A DNA stretch of 64,000 nt, from assembly GCA_005239465.1 (NCBI GenBank), contig SPAW01000010.1, positions 28,301 to 92,300 on the forward strand, read 5' to 3'. Of the stretch, positions 54,608 to 63,474 are shown in pieces (position 1 is the first letter of the stretch; each line of letters starts with the position of its first letter). Under the pieces are notes generated by a model. It saw nothing but the letters and a program-made list of their open reading frames with translations. It was not told the DNA's origin and searched no databases. The position numbers were made by a program, and so were the translations under genes. Origin of the DNA: Nitrospira sp. GTDB taxonomy: Bacteria > Nitrospirota > Nitrospiria > Nitrospirales > Nitrospiraceae.

Positions 54608-56854
54608 TTAGTTCAGCGCATTCAACGCCGAACCAGCCTTGAACCACGCGATCTGTTGCTCGGTCATGCTGTGGTTCGCCTGGATGGTGAGCGCCTTACC
54701 ATCCGTCTTGTGTATGGTCAACTGCACCGTCTTGCCCGGAGCCAAGTTATTCAGCCCCGTCACGCTGATGCGGTCCTGCTGCTCGATCTTCTCGTAATCC
54801 TTCGGGTCAGCGAAGGTCAACGCCAAGATCCCCTGCTTCTTCAAATTGGTTTCGTGAATACGTGCAAAGCTCTTCGTGATGACAGCGCGCACATTGAGGA
54901 ACCGCGGCGACATGGCCGCATGCTCGCGGCTGCTGCCCTCGCCGTAGTTCTCATCGCCGACGACAATCGATCCGATGCCCTTTGCTTTGTACCGACGCGC
55001 AATCTGGGCCATTGTCAGCCCGGATTCCCCGGTCAACACATCCGTGCCTTTGCCAGGCTCGGAGAAAAACGCATTGTTCGCACCCAGGAACATGTTGTCG
55101 CTGATCTTGTCGAGGTGACCGCGAAACTTCAACCAGGGCCCGGCTGGTGAAATATGGTCCGTGGTCGTTTTCCCCTTGGTCTTGATCAACAGCGGGAGTT
55201 TCTCGAAATCCTTGCCGTCCCACCGCGGGAACGGTTGCAGCAGTTGCAACCGCTCACTTGTCGGCGGAATGTCCACGGTGAGCTTGACACCGTCCTCCGC
55301 CGGCGCGATATACCCTTCCTCGCTCTTCGCAAAGCCCTTGGCCGGCAGTTCCTCGCCCTGTGGCGGGTCGAACTTGAGGAACTTGCCGTCCGCCGTCTTT
55401 AGGGTACCGTGCACGGGGTCGAACGTCAGGTCTCCGGAGAAGGCGTAGGCCGTCACGACCTCCGGGCTGGCGAGGAATGACAGCGTTTCGTTCATACCGT
55501 CGTTGCGGCCCGGAAAGTTGCGGTTGTAGGAACTGATGATCGAATCGGTCTTCCCCTTCACCGCGTCCGCCCGCTTCCATTGCCCGATGCAGGGGCCGCA
55601 GGCGTTGGCGAGCACCGTCGCACCCATCTGCTCGAAGGTTTCCATGAACCCGTCGCGCTTCATCGTATGGAAGATCCGCTCCGAGCCCGGCGTGACGAGG
55701 AAGGGCGTCTTGGCCTTGAGCCCGGCCTTCAATCCCTGCTGAGCAATATGAGCTGAGCGGCTGATGTCTTCATAGGAAGAATTGGTGCAGCTGCCGATGA
55801 GCGCCGCCTTCAATTCGACAGGATAGCCCTTTTCCTTCGCCTCCGCCGCCATCTTGGAAATCGGCCGAGCCAAGTCCGGCGTATGCGGCCCCACCACATG
55901 AGGTTCCAATTTCGAGAGATCGACTTCGACGATCTGATCATAATACTTCTCAGGCGATTGAGTGACTTCCGGATCCGCAACGAGTAATTCCTTATGAGTG
56001 ATGGCCAGGTTGGCGATGTCCGCACGGTCCGTGATGTTGAGGTAGGCGACCATCTTTTGGTCGAACGGAAACACAGAGGTCGTCGCGCCCAGCTCTGCAC
56101 CCATGTTACAGATGGTGCCCTTGCCGGTCGCGCTGATGGTCTCGGCGCCTTGGCCGAAGTATTCGACGATCTTGTTGGTGCCGCCCTTGACCGTGAGCAA
56201 ACCGCAGAGATAGAGAATCACATCTTTCGGCGAGGCCCAGCCGCTCAACTTGCCGGTCAGCCGCACACCGATCAGTTTCGGATGGAGCACTTCCCAGGGC
56301 AATCCGGCCATCACTTCACCGGCATCCGCGCCGCCGACGCCGATCGCCAGCATGCCCAGCCCACCGCCGTTCGGCGTGTGGGAGTCGGTTCCTATGATTA
56401 AGCCGCCTGGAAACGCATAGTTCTCCAACACCACTTGATGAATGATCCCAGCGCCCGGCTTCCAGAAGCCAATGCCGTACTTTTTCGCCGCAGAAGCAAG
56501 GAAGTTATAGACTTCTTTATTCTCGTCCATCGCGCGGAGCAGGTCCTTCTCGGAGCCCATCTCAGCGCGAATCAAGTGGTCGCAATGGATTGTGCTGAGG
56601 ACAGCGGCCTTCTTTTTATTGGCCTGCATAAACTGCAGCATGGCCATCTGGGCTGTCGCATCCTGCATGGCGACTCGATCAGGACGCAGAGCCAGCATGG
56701 CCTTGCCGCGCTCCCAGGTCTGCGTCTCGAAATTGTCGGCATGTGAAACAAGCACCTTCTCGGCCAGCGTTAGGCCGCGACCAAATTCCTTTCTAGCCTT
56801 GGCAAACACATCCGGCATCTTCGCATAGAGTTTCTTGGCTAGCTCCATCGACAT
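54608..56854 (-). CDS. acn: Aconitate hydratase (mitochondrial-type)
   Basis: A 748-residue aconitase. [4Fe-4S] ligands C356 (GSCTNSS), C419 and C422 (ACGPCIG), and substrate-binding GTDSHTPNGGGLG, IGSCTNSSYED and GDENYGEGSSREHAA motifs. Length and domain order match the mitochondrial/AcnA-like group with the swivelling C-terminal domain. Converts citrate and isocitrate; in rTCA it runs isocitrate to citrate for the lyase. Confidence 0.96.
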   Translation of the reverse strand: MSMELAKKLYAKMPDVFAKARKEFGRGLTLAEKVLVSHADNFETQTWERGKAMLALRPDRVAMQDATAQMAMLQFMQANKKKAAVLSTIHCDHLIRAEMGSEKDLLRAMDENKEVYNFLASAAKKYGIGFWKPGAGIIHQVVLENYAFPGGLIIGTDSHTPNGGGLGMLAIGVGGADAGEVMAGLPWEVLHPKLIGVRLTGKLSGWASPKDVILYLCGLLTVKGGTNKIVEYFGQGAETISATGKGTICNMGAELGATTSVFPFDQKMVAYLNITDRADIANLAITHKELLVADPEVTQSPEKYYDQIVEVDLSKLEPHVVGPHTPDLARPISKMAAEAKEKGYPVELKAALIGSCTNSSYEDISRSAHIAQQGLKAGLKAKTPFLVTPGSERIFHTMKRDGFMETFEQMGATVLANACGPCIGQWKRADAVKGKTDSIISSYNRNFPGRNDGMNETLSFLASPEVVTAYAFSGDLTFDPVHGTLKTADGKFLKFDPPQGEELPAKGFAKSEEGYIAPAEDGVKLTVDIPPTSERLQLLQPFPRWDGKDFEKLPLLIKTKGKTTTDHISPAGPWLKFRGHLDKISDNMFLGANNAFFSEPGKGTDVLTGESGLTMAQIARRYKAKGIGSIVVGDENYGEGSSREHAAMSPRFLNVRAVITKSFARIHETNLKKQGILALTFADPKDYEKIEQQDRISVTGLNNLAPGKTVQLTIHKTDGKALTIQANHSMTEQQIAWFKAGSALNALN

Positions 56855-56871
56855 GGTGACCTCAATTTAAA

Positions 56872-56896
56872 ATTGACAATTTAAAATTAAAAATTG
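56872..56896. repeat. AT-rich palindromic spacer
   Basis: CAATTTAAAATTGACAATTTA followed by another AATT word: short palindromic stutter between acn and aclA. Confidence 0.5.
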
Positions 56897-56899
56897 CCG

Positions 56900-58720
56900 T
56901 TACTTCAACGGCGGCACTTCTCTCCGTTTGGGCGCCGCGTAGTTCACCAGATAATCGAACAGCCGGATCAAGCGGCTGTCCTGGCGCTTCTGATCCACCC
57001 AATGGCCGATCAAGCCGATCGTGCGCGAGAGGATAAAGAAGCCGTTCAAGCTGTCGACCGGGAATCCAATATCGACAAGCACGGCTGCCATCGTCCCGTC
57101 CACGTTCAGAATCAGGTTATCTTTCTTGACCGATGTGATCTCTTCGACCTCTAGGGCGAAATCCAAACAGGGCGTCTTGATGTTCAAGCTCTTCACGTAC
57201 CCGACCAACTCCTTCACGCGTTTGTCTGGATTGCGAAGGCTCTTCACACGATGCCCGATTCCAGGCACCGGCCCGTGATTCTTCTTCATGTAGGCCAGGA
57301 ACTCGTCGACCGACATATGGTTGTCAACGGCGTACTTGAAGAACCGGCCCGCATCGGTGACGGCCCCGCCGAAGCGCGGACCGATCATGATGAGACCGGC
57401 TGCGACAGACTGCGAGAGACCGATACCGGCGCATGCGGCGAGAATCGTTGCGTAGGCACCGCTCACGCAGGGACCGTGATCGGCGGAGAGCATCATGATG
57501 CGCTTGATGATCTCGGCTTCCTGCTTCGAGATGAGTCGCTTGTCCCACAAGAGTCCGATGACGTGGGGAATTTCGTAGCCCATGTTGATTAGTTCAGAAG
57601 CCGGATAGCCGTCGTAGCAAGGTTCTTCACCGCGGTCATCGCTGATCGTTGTGCGGATCAGCGGGGCAACCATGACCTCATCGGCCTTCATCGCTTCCTC
57701 GACCGACTTCGGCAACTTCGGCAGCAGGGCCGGTTCGACCGGTTCCTTCACCTGACCGGAATTCAACAGTTCCTGATAGGCGTCCTTGATGGCAGGGCCC
57801 AAAGCTCCAAACGTCGGCGGCACAATCGCGCCGGCCTTCTTCAACGCATCGGACTTGGATCGTGCGGACCCTTCACCCTTCATGCCTTCTTTGGCACCAG
57901 CATGGCCGAACTTCATGCCCTTCGGCAGACTTTCCTGGCAGAATCCGGAGACGACAGCGATCAATTTCACCCGCCGCTTCTTGGCTCCGTACCACTCGGC
58001 CGCGCGCTCTTCGAGATCGCCGCCCATCTCGCCGACGATGACCACCGTCTTCGTCTGCGGATCGTTCTCGAACATTTCGAGATAGCTGACATAGTCGGTG
58101 CCGGGATAGGCGTCGCCGCCGATGCCTATCGCGGTCGTGATGCCGTCGGCAAACTGCGAGCAGATCCAAATGATTTCGTTGGAGAGCCCACCGGACTTGG
58201 TGATGACGCCAAACGAACCTTCGCGATAAAGCTTGGAGAGCACGAGGTTGTCAAAGGCCCCACCGATCACGCCCAAACGGCAGGCGCCCGCGGAGATAAT
58301 GCCGATGGAGGAGGGGCCGTTGAAGACCTTGCCGAGCTTGCGCGCATGGGCACCGAGGATCTTGGCGTCCTTTTCGGGCACGCCCTCGGTGATCATCGAC
58401 ACCACCTTGATGTGGGAATCGTCGAGCGCTTCCATGCCGCCCTTCATCGCGCGGTCGGCCCCGATGTAAACAAGGCTGGTGTTGATCATCGGATGATTCT
58501 TCGTCGCTTCAGCGATGGTCTTGTAAACCGGGATGGCGATCAGGCCGCTGCCGTATGGAATTTCGTTGGTCTTGCCTTCGTCGGGCGGATAGACGAACGC
58601 TTCGACGTTCAGCGGCTTCTTAATCAAATAGCAAAATTCAGCCATGCGCCTTGCGGCATTGACGCCGGCTTGCCCACCCTGAATCACCACGCGGGTGTCT
58701 TTGTTTGCCAGAATGCTCAT
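56900..58720 (-). CDS. aclA: ATP-citrate lyase, alpha subunit
   Basis: About 606 residues from ATG 58720 behind GGGGAGA; the longer frame start is not supported. N-terminal succinyl-CoA synthetase alpha-like domain with the phospho-His H273 (MKFGHAGAKEG) and C-terminal citrate-synthase-like domain with GPGVGIGHRVK-type residues (GIGHRVKSLRNPDKRVKEL). Cleaves citrate to acetyl-CoA and oxaloacetate with ATP and CoA, the key rTCA step. Confidence 0.96.
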   Translation of the reverse strand: MSILANKDTRVVIQGGQAGVNAARRMAEFCYLIKKPLNVEAFVYPPDEGKTNEIPYGSGLIAIPVYKTIAEATKNHPMINTSLVYIGADRAMKGGMEALDDSHIKVVSMITEGVPEKDAKILGAHARKLGKVFNGPSSIGIISAGACRLGVIGGAFDNLVLSKLYREGSFGVITKSGGLSNEIIWICSQFADGITTAIGIGGDAYPGTDYVSYLEMFENDPQTKTVVIVGEMGGDLEERAAEWYGAKKRRVKLIAVVSGFCQESLPKGMKFGHAGAKEGMKGEGSARSKSDALKKAGAIVPPTFGALGPAIKDAYQELLNSGQVKEPVEPALLPKLPKSVEEAMKADEVMVAPLIRTTISDDRGEEPCYDGYPASELINMGYEIPHVIGLLWDKRLISKQEAEIIKRIMMLSADHGPCVSGAYATILAACAGIGLSQSVAAGLIMIGPRFGGAVTDAGRFFKYAVDNHMSVDEFLAYMKKNHGPVPGIGHRVKSLRNPDKRVKELVGYVKSLNIKTPCLDFALEVEEITSVKKDNLILNVDGTMAAVLVDIGFPVDSLNGFFILSRTIGLIGHWVDQKRQDSRLIRLFDYLVNYAAPKRREVPPLK

Positions 58721-58740
58721 CGGGATCTCCCCTTCTTCTT

Positions 58741-58816
58741 CAGTGCTGAGTACTGAGCGATGAGTCCTGAGCTGAGACGGAGTTTCCACCCACCCAGCAC
58801 TCAGACCTCAGCACTC
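58741..58816. repeat. Stuttering palindromic spacer (AGTGCTGAG words)
   Basis: Left CAGTGCTGAGTACTGAGCG, right CAGCACTCAGACCTCAGCACTC, inverted. Lies between aclA and aclB. Confidence 0.65.
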
Positions 58817-58817
58817 G

Positions 58818-60017
58818 TTACTGTTTTTGAAGCGCCTTGTCGACAATATCGGTTAGCGGCGTATTGCGGTCGAAGACGTGGATGTCGAAACCCTCGTCCT
58901 TGAGCGCACGCATGGCATCGAGCCCTTCCTTCTCACGCGGGCCGCCGCGACGCACCCAAATCTTGACGCCTTTCAACTTCCCCTCGGACTTGGACTTGCG
59001 AAATCCGTTGATGATGCCGCCGAAGGTCTTTTTCACGTCGGTGAAATTCGCGATTGCCCCGCCGACGATGATATTCTTGATCCCGGGCAACGAGCAGACT
59101 TTTTCGGTAAGGACTTCCACGGCCCAATCAGGCGGATCGCCAGAATATTCCGCGTAGTTGGCGAGTTTCCCGCCGCGCGCCACGACCGCGTCGGAATAAT
59201 AGATGCTCGCGCCGCCTCCGGCCGGAAGCATTGCCGTATCGCCGCCCGGAATTTCGATGAACTTGACCGAGCCCTTGATTTTGGAGTCGACGGCCATGAC
59301 TTCCATTTCGTCTCTTGAGTACGCACGGCCAAATTCCGCCGCAAAGGGAAAGTTCCAATCGGGATGACGGAACTTCGCATCGCCGTCGAGCAACGTCACC
59401 GCATCGAGCGCCACCAGTTCGCCGTCGGTCTCGCGGGTCACAACCGGATTCACCTCGAGATACTGTGCGTCTTCGCTATCAAAACAGGTGAACATCTTGC
59501 CGGCAAAGTCCGCCATCTTGTTAGCAAGCGGTCCGGTGAAACCTGCGTCCTTCACCAGCTTCTCCAGTCCTTCCGGTGTGTGGCTTTGGCCGATGTCGAG
59601 GGTGAGTCGCTTGACGCGATCCCAATTCGATTCGACTTCGATCCCGCCGCAATTGGCGACGAGAATCTCGCTGCCCTCGCGGGTGGATTTCACCGCACAA
59701 TAATACTCATCCTTGTGAGGAATCATTTCAGACACGATGACCTGCGTCACCGTGATGCTGCCGACCTGACGACCGATCATCTCCTTGGTTGCCGCAACGG
59801 CGCCATTCAGATCAAGCCCGACCTTGACCAGCCCGAGCTTGAAACGGGACCCCAAAGCCTCGTGCGCTTTCGCCACCAGCTTTGTCTCTTTCATCCACTC
59901 ATTGGCTAGTCCGAGTTTGGCAAGGTCATCGACGGAGGTAACGACCACATAGTTAGGAACGTGGATGCCCCACTTCTTCATCAGTCCCATCCCGGGACCT
60001 TCCAGCACCTTGGCCAT
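58818..60017 (-). CDS. aclB: ATP-citrate lyase, beta subunit
   Basis: A 399-residue subunit resembling succinyl-CoA synthetase beta: AKVLEGPGMGLMKKWGIHVP start, ANCGGIEVESNWD, YLEVNPVVTRETDGELVALDAV. First gene of the operon; ATG 60017 behind AAGGAG. Partner of AclA; the two-subunit enzyme occurs in Nitrospira, Chlorobi and Aquificales-type autotrophs. Confidence 0.96.
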   Translation of the reverse strand: MAKVLEGPGMGLMKKWGIHVPNYVVVTSVDDLAKLGLANEWMKETKLVAKAHEALGSRFKLGLVKVGLDLNGAVAATKEMIGRQVGSITVTQVIVSEMIPHKDEYYCAVKSTREGSEILVANCGGIEVESNWDRVKRLTLDIGQSHTPEGLEKLVKDAGFTGPLANKMADFAGKMFTCFDSEDAQYLEVNPVVTRETDGELVALDAVTLLDGDAKFRHPDWNFPFAAEFGRAYSRDEMEVMAVDSKIKGSVKFIEIPGGDTAMLPAGGGASIYYSDAVVARGGKLANYAEYSGDPPDWAVEVLTEKVCSLPGIKNIIVGGAIANFTDVKKTFGGIINGFRKSKSEGKLKGVKIWVRRGGPREKEGLDAMRALKDEGFDIHVFDRNTPLTDIVDKALQKQ

Positions 60018-60061
60018 GACATCGCTCCTTAGAGTGTGAAGACCGCTACAAGGGGAGTGGG

Positions 60062-60090
60062 ATTGTAGCGAAATCGACGGGATGACTCAA
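60062..60090 (-). promoter_or_regulatory. Sigma70 promoter of the rTCA operon
   Basis: On the minus strand: -35 TTGAGT (60090-60085), 17-base spacer, -10 TACAAT (60067-60062), giving a leader of about 40 bases to the aclB ATG. Confidence 0.6.
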
Positions 60091-60225
60091 TACACCAGAG
60101 GTCCTAAGCCATTGGGTTCAAAAGGCCTAGCGAAGGACCACCCAGTTGTACGTCATTCTAAGCGGCTGAAAACATGAATATATTTTTGTACAAGCCGGCA
60201 GATTCCAGGAACGGAAGAATAATGT

Positions 60226-61065
60226 CTATCGTGAGGACCGCTGAGATTGACACAGAGGACAGAAAAATGAGCTTCGCTCATTCTGGAGACGTCGAATCAC
60301 TCGACCACATTGATTGGGACAGGGTTGTCCCTCTTTCCCATACACAAGGTGCTGGCGCTTGTATTGTCCCTCCGTCCCGTCGGGGGCGAAGAAGTCTCGC
60401 ACGCTCGATCCACCGGATTGAATCGCGGCCCGAAGAACCGCTTGCATCTGCTCATACAGCTTGAACCGTGTGGCATCGCCGATACGACTGGCATTCCGAT
60501 TCGGATGCAATCCAGCGCGAAACAGAATCTCATTCGCGTAGATATTCCCGATCCCGGCAATGACTTGCTGATGCATCAACAACGGCTTAAGACGCCCTCT
60601 CCGCCCTCGGAGCATCTTTACAAATTCATCTGGTGAAATCCTCAATGGATCACAGCCGAATCGGCGAGTGATGTACCGCTCAAGACCTGCCTCATCCAGC
60701 AGCGAGAGCCGCCCAAATCGGCGAGGATTCCAGTATTGCAGTTCCGGTTCGCTGGCTCCTTCGAACGACATTTTCACATGCACATGTTGTGGATGCTTGG
60801 TCCGTGCGGTGCGGAACAGGAGGAGCCCGGTCATGCCAAGCTCGGCAACGACGTAGCGACGCTCATGTTCTTTCACAAAACCCAGGACGACGCTCTTGCC
60901 GAATCGATCAACAGACTGCAGGATGCCGCCGTGATACCAGAGCAGGGTTCTTAATCCTTCCCGCACGATATCCGCCCGTCCAACCCAGACTTCCGCTAAC
61001 CTCGCTCCCATGAGATGAGAACGGATCTGTTGGGCGACGACTTCTGCCTCGGGAAGCTCCGGCAT
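60226..61065 (-). CDS. mutM: Formamidopyrimidine-DNA glycosylase
   Basis: About 279 residues from ATG 61065, needed because the enzyme acts through Pro2: MPELPEAEVVAQQI. The frame extends upstream but family homology starts here. Further family marks: YFNPRRFG-like YWNPRRFG, a GIGNIYANEILF helix-two-turn-helix and the C-terminal zinc finger CPNQCGRVIRR...FFCPLC. Removes 8-oxoguanine and related bases. Confidence 0.95.
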   Translation of the reverse strand: MPELPEAEVVAQQIRSHLMGARLAEVWVGRADIVREGLRTLLWYHGGILQSVDRFGKSVVLGFVKEHERRYVVAELGMTGLLLFRTARTKHPQHVHVKMSFEGASEPELQYWNPRRFGRLSLLDEAGLERYITRRFGCDPLRISPDEFVKMLRGRRGRLKPLLMHQQVIAGIGNIYANEILFRAGLHPNRNASRIGDATRFKLYEQMQAVLRAAIQSGGSSVRDFFAPDGTEGQYKRQHLVYGKEGQPCPNQCGRVIRRLQNERSSFFCPLCQSQRSSR

Positions 61066-61204
61066 AGATTTGGCCAACCAAGAGTGAGAGAAGACTGCCC
61101 TGCGATTAGGCCATGGGGAGCATGGGAAAGGCAATGCCGGCACGGAAGGATCGTGAACGCGGTCAGAAACGGAAAGAGGAGCGATGCAACGGAGCTCGGT
61201 AGGA

Positions 61205-61615
61205 TCAGGCAGCGCGACGAAGCAAACGAACCCGTTCAATGGCTGCTTGAAGATTCGGAAGCGGCATCGCCCCTGGCCGGCGGGCCATGACCAACTTCAG
61301 CACGTCGGCATAAGCCATCCCCTCAACGCAACAAAGATAGGCCATAACAACCGAAACAGACCGCCCCATCCCAGCACGGCAACAGACTAGGGTACGACTC
61401 TTGGGCACGCGCTGTTCAAGCCACTCGATGGCTTGAATGAGCCTGGCGGGATCGGCCTCGGCAAACTCCTTTATGGGGATTCTGTGATAATCGATCCCCG
61501 CTGCCGGCTCGATCGTAAACTCTTCTGCGACAAGCAAGAGCGTACCGATCACCGGCGAAGGATTACGGGCATCGTCGATGGTGCCGACCAGCAGTTTATC
61601 AGTAATCAGATGCAT
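61205..61615 (-). CDS. Dual-specificity protein phosphatase-like protein
   Basis: A 136-residue protein with the phosphatase loop C79-RAGMG-R85-S86. The usual His before the catalytic Cys is replaced by Cys (VCCRAGMGRS). D55 may be the general acid. Dephosphorylates phosphoproteins or small phosphate esters in the cytosol. Confidence 0.8.
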   Translation of the reverse strand: MHLITDKLLVGTIDDARNPSPVIGTLLLVAEEFTIEPAAGIDYHRIPIKEFAEADPARLIQAIEWLEQRVPKSRTLVCCRAGMGRSVSVVMAYLCCVEGMAYADVLKLVMARRPGAMPLPNLQAAIERVRLLRRAA

Positions 61616-61671
61616 GGTGTCTCAGTATAACGACATCACGATGGACGTCAAGGTATTCACTTCTGTCTCGA

Positions 61672-61701
61672 TTGCGATTCCGTTTCTCCGCCCGCTATAA
61701 T
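61672..61701 (+). promoter_or_regulatory. Sigma70 promoter for the zinc-ribbon gene
   Basis: TTGCGA (61672-61677), 18 bases, perfect TATAAT (61696-61701), about 30 bases before the leader of the gene at 61740. Confidence 0.65.
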
Positions 61702-61739
61702 GCGATCGGATCGGATCAATTCTCAGGAGCTCTCTCGAC

Positions 61740-62099
61740 ATGGCCGCCATGACTCCAGAAGAAGTTCAACGACGCCTCACTACGGTCCACTGCGCGATCT
61801 GTAAAGGATCCAGTTTCGGACTCGATGAACGATTCATGCAGGCAGACGGTAATTGGCGTGGCATCTGTAAAAAGTGCTACTACACCTTTCCCGTCCATAC
61901 CGACATGGAGTTCTACCAGCGCACGCAACCGGACGTGCCCTACCGGTTGAAAGAGATTTCCTGCACCGCCTGCAACCATCGGGGTGTCAGCCTCGACTTT
62001 CGCATCACCATGTCCGTCCGCGAAGCCATCTACTTCGTCACCTGCCTGGGTTGCCAGAAAATGTTCCCCGAGCAGTCCTCGCTGGAAGCGTTCGAATAG
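61740..62099 (+). CDS. Zinc-ribbon protein, function unknown
   Basis: A 119-residue protein with four CxxC pairs (CAIC, CKKC, CTAC, CLGC) in two zinc ribbons. AGGAG lies upstream. Soluble, no named family. Comparable in design to the protein at 9024. Confidence 0.75.
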   Translation: MAAMTPEEVQRRLTTVHCAICKGSSFGLDERFMQADGNWRGICKKCYYTFPVHTDMEFYQRTQPDVPYRLKEISCTACNHRGVSLDFRITMSVREAIYFVTCLGCQKMFPEQSSLEAFE

Positions 62100-62137
62100 C
62101 TACCCTTTCAACTCTTGTCGTAGTGTATACTTGAAGC

Positions 62138-62326
62138 ATGAGCGACAAGCCGAAACAGCCGGAGCCTGAGACTCCCTCGCCCGAGAGCGCCCCCAAAGTT
62201 CGGAAAGAAATCCCGCTCATCTCCGTTCCCAACGATCGGGACATGATCGCCGAAGAAATGGCCGAGCTGTTCGACGAGGATCGAGTCAGCCACCAGCACG
62301 GGAGTTCGGAGCCGGAAGCAGACTAG
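62138..62326 (+). CDS. Small acidic conserved protein
   Basis: A 62-residue protein. A Pro/Glu-rich N-terminal half precedes a conserved C-terminal block (DRDMIAEEMAELFDEDRVSH...EAD). The same 30-residue block is encoded again at 63097-63186 with only synonymous changes, so the protein sequence is under selection. Function unknown. Confidence 0.7.
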   Translation: MSDKPKQPEPETPSPESAPKVRKEIPLISVPNDRDMIAEEMAELFDEDRVSHQHGSSEPEAD

Positions 62327-62412
62327 CCCACCAACTCTGACCTATGGATGCAGAACGATGAAGTAGTGAGGCCTCTGCGGCCTAGGCAAGTTTTCGTCTA
62401 CCCAACTGGTCG

Positions 62413-62727
62413 TTAAGCCGCGTCCAGTGGCGAAATGCGCTCGATCTTGCCCTTTGCTTGTTTTGCCGCCGCCCAAAGATCAACAGCCCGCTGGGCGTTC
62501 AACCAAAATTCAGGAGTATTGCCGAACAAACGAGAGAGCCGCAGCGCCATCTCGGGACTCACGGCACGTCGTTCCCGAAGCATCTCATTCACAGTCTGGC
62601 GCGACACCTCAATGGCCCTGGCAAAACTCGACACAGTCAGTCCATAGTCCGGCAGAAAATCTTCGCGTAGCATCTCGCCTGGATGAGTGGGGCGTACCTT
62701 CCGCGATCCTTTATTGGGAGTGCTCAT
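62413..62727 (-). CDS. higA: Antitoxin of HigBA type (XRE family)
   Basis: A 104-residue HTH protein with the HigA signature HPGEMLREDFLPDYGL and an XRE helix-turn-helix (about 33-63, VSRQTVNEMLRERRAVS). It binds its own promoter and neutralises the toxin. Its gene follows the toxin gene after 13 bases. Confidence 0.9.
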   Translation of the reverse strand: MSTPNKGSRKVRPTHPGEMLREDFLPDYGLTVSSFARAIEVSRQTVNEMLRERRAVSPEMALRLSRLFGNTPEFWLNAQRAVDLWAAAKQAKGKIERISPLDAA

Positions 62728-62740
62728 GCCGCACCTCGTC

Positions 62741-63022
62741 TCAATGATAATCGGTCAATTCGACGTCATACGCATCGCCGTCTACAAATCGAAAGCAAAT
62801 CCGCCACTGATCGTTTACGGAGATGGAATGCTGCCCTTTCCGATCGCGCTCCAGTTTATGTAACCGGTTGCTTGGCGGAACTTTCAAATCGTCCAGGCAA
62901 GTAGCCAGATCCAGATATTCCAACCTCCGTAATGCCCTACTCCAGATATCTGAAGGAAATCGCTTCGACTTGCCGGTCTCATACAGTTCTGCCGTATGCC
63001 GATCCACAAACGTTCTGATCAC
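62741..63022 (-). CDS. higB: Toxin of HigBA type (RelE/HigB family)
   Basis: A 93-residue RelE-fold toxin; KGQHSISVNDQWRICFRF and the C-terminal VELTDYH are typical of plasmid-maintenance HigB mRNA endonucleases. Toxin-first order matches higBA. The pair lies between two copies of the acidic-protein 3' end. Confidence 0.92.
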   Translation of the reverse strand: MIRTFVDRHTAELYETGKSKRFPSDIWSRALRRLEYLDLATCLDDLKVPPSNRLHKLERDRKGQHSISVNDQWRICFRFVDGDAYDVELTDYH

Positions 63023-63096
63023 GTCTCAAGCGTAAACAGTCACGTGACGCTTGTCAACCATAGACAACTGATGTCGTTCTGGTGAACCTGAGATAT

Positions 63097-63189
63097 GACC
63101 GTGACATGATCGCCGAAGAAATGGCCGAACTCTTCGACGAGGATCGGGTTTCGCACCAGCATGGTAGTTCGGAGCCTGAAGCAGATTGA
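63097..63189 (+). pseudogene. Second copy of the acidic protein C-terminus
   Basis: Thirty codons identical in protein sequence to the end of the gene at 62138 (DRDMIAEEMAELFDED...EAD) but with 11 synonymous codon differences and a different stop (TGA). The frame opens only after TAG 63061-63063; a GTG at 63082 could start a 35-residue product, with no ribosome site. Either a truncated paralogue or a tiny gene. Confidence 0.7.
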
Positions 63190-63233
63190 AAATCTGATAG
63201 ACAGGGTGTCACTAACCTGTTCGTCTCTCACCG

Positions 63234-63311
63234 GCTGATCAAAATGGTCATCCAACGAGGCCGCAGGGAGACAGGCGACTGAGAACGAAGTTGGGGACCT
63301 TTTTCAGCAGC
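63234..63311. repeat. R2 dispersed element, short copy
   Basis: Ends GCTGATCAAAATGGTC (63234-63249) and GACCTTTTTCAGCAGC (63296-63311) are inverted; interior CGAGGCCGCAGG and GAGAACG as in the other R2 copies. Confidence 0.75.
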
Positions 63312-63474
63312 CGCCAGGCTGACCGCTTCTGCGCTGCTCAGACGCGTCAGCTCGACCGCACTAAGCCTCTCATCTGCTCGGCTGTGGAACTGGTTCCTTT
63401 CTGAGCTTCACATGAAAGGAACTTCAAACAGTCCTCGCCTTCCGCCTCCGGCTGACCGCATCCGTTCGGCAAGT
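63312..63474. repeat. R1 dispersed element, copy 3 (reverse orientation)
   Basis: Read on the minus strand: GCGAGGACTGTTTGAAGTTCC, then CAGTTCCACAGCCGAGCAGA and GGCTTAGTGCGGTCGAGC, matching copy 1. Confidence 0.8.
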
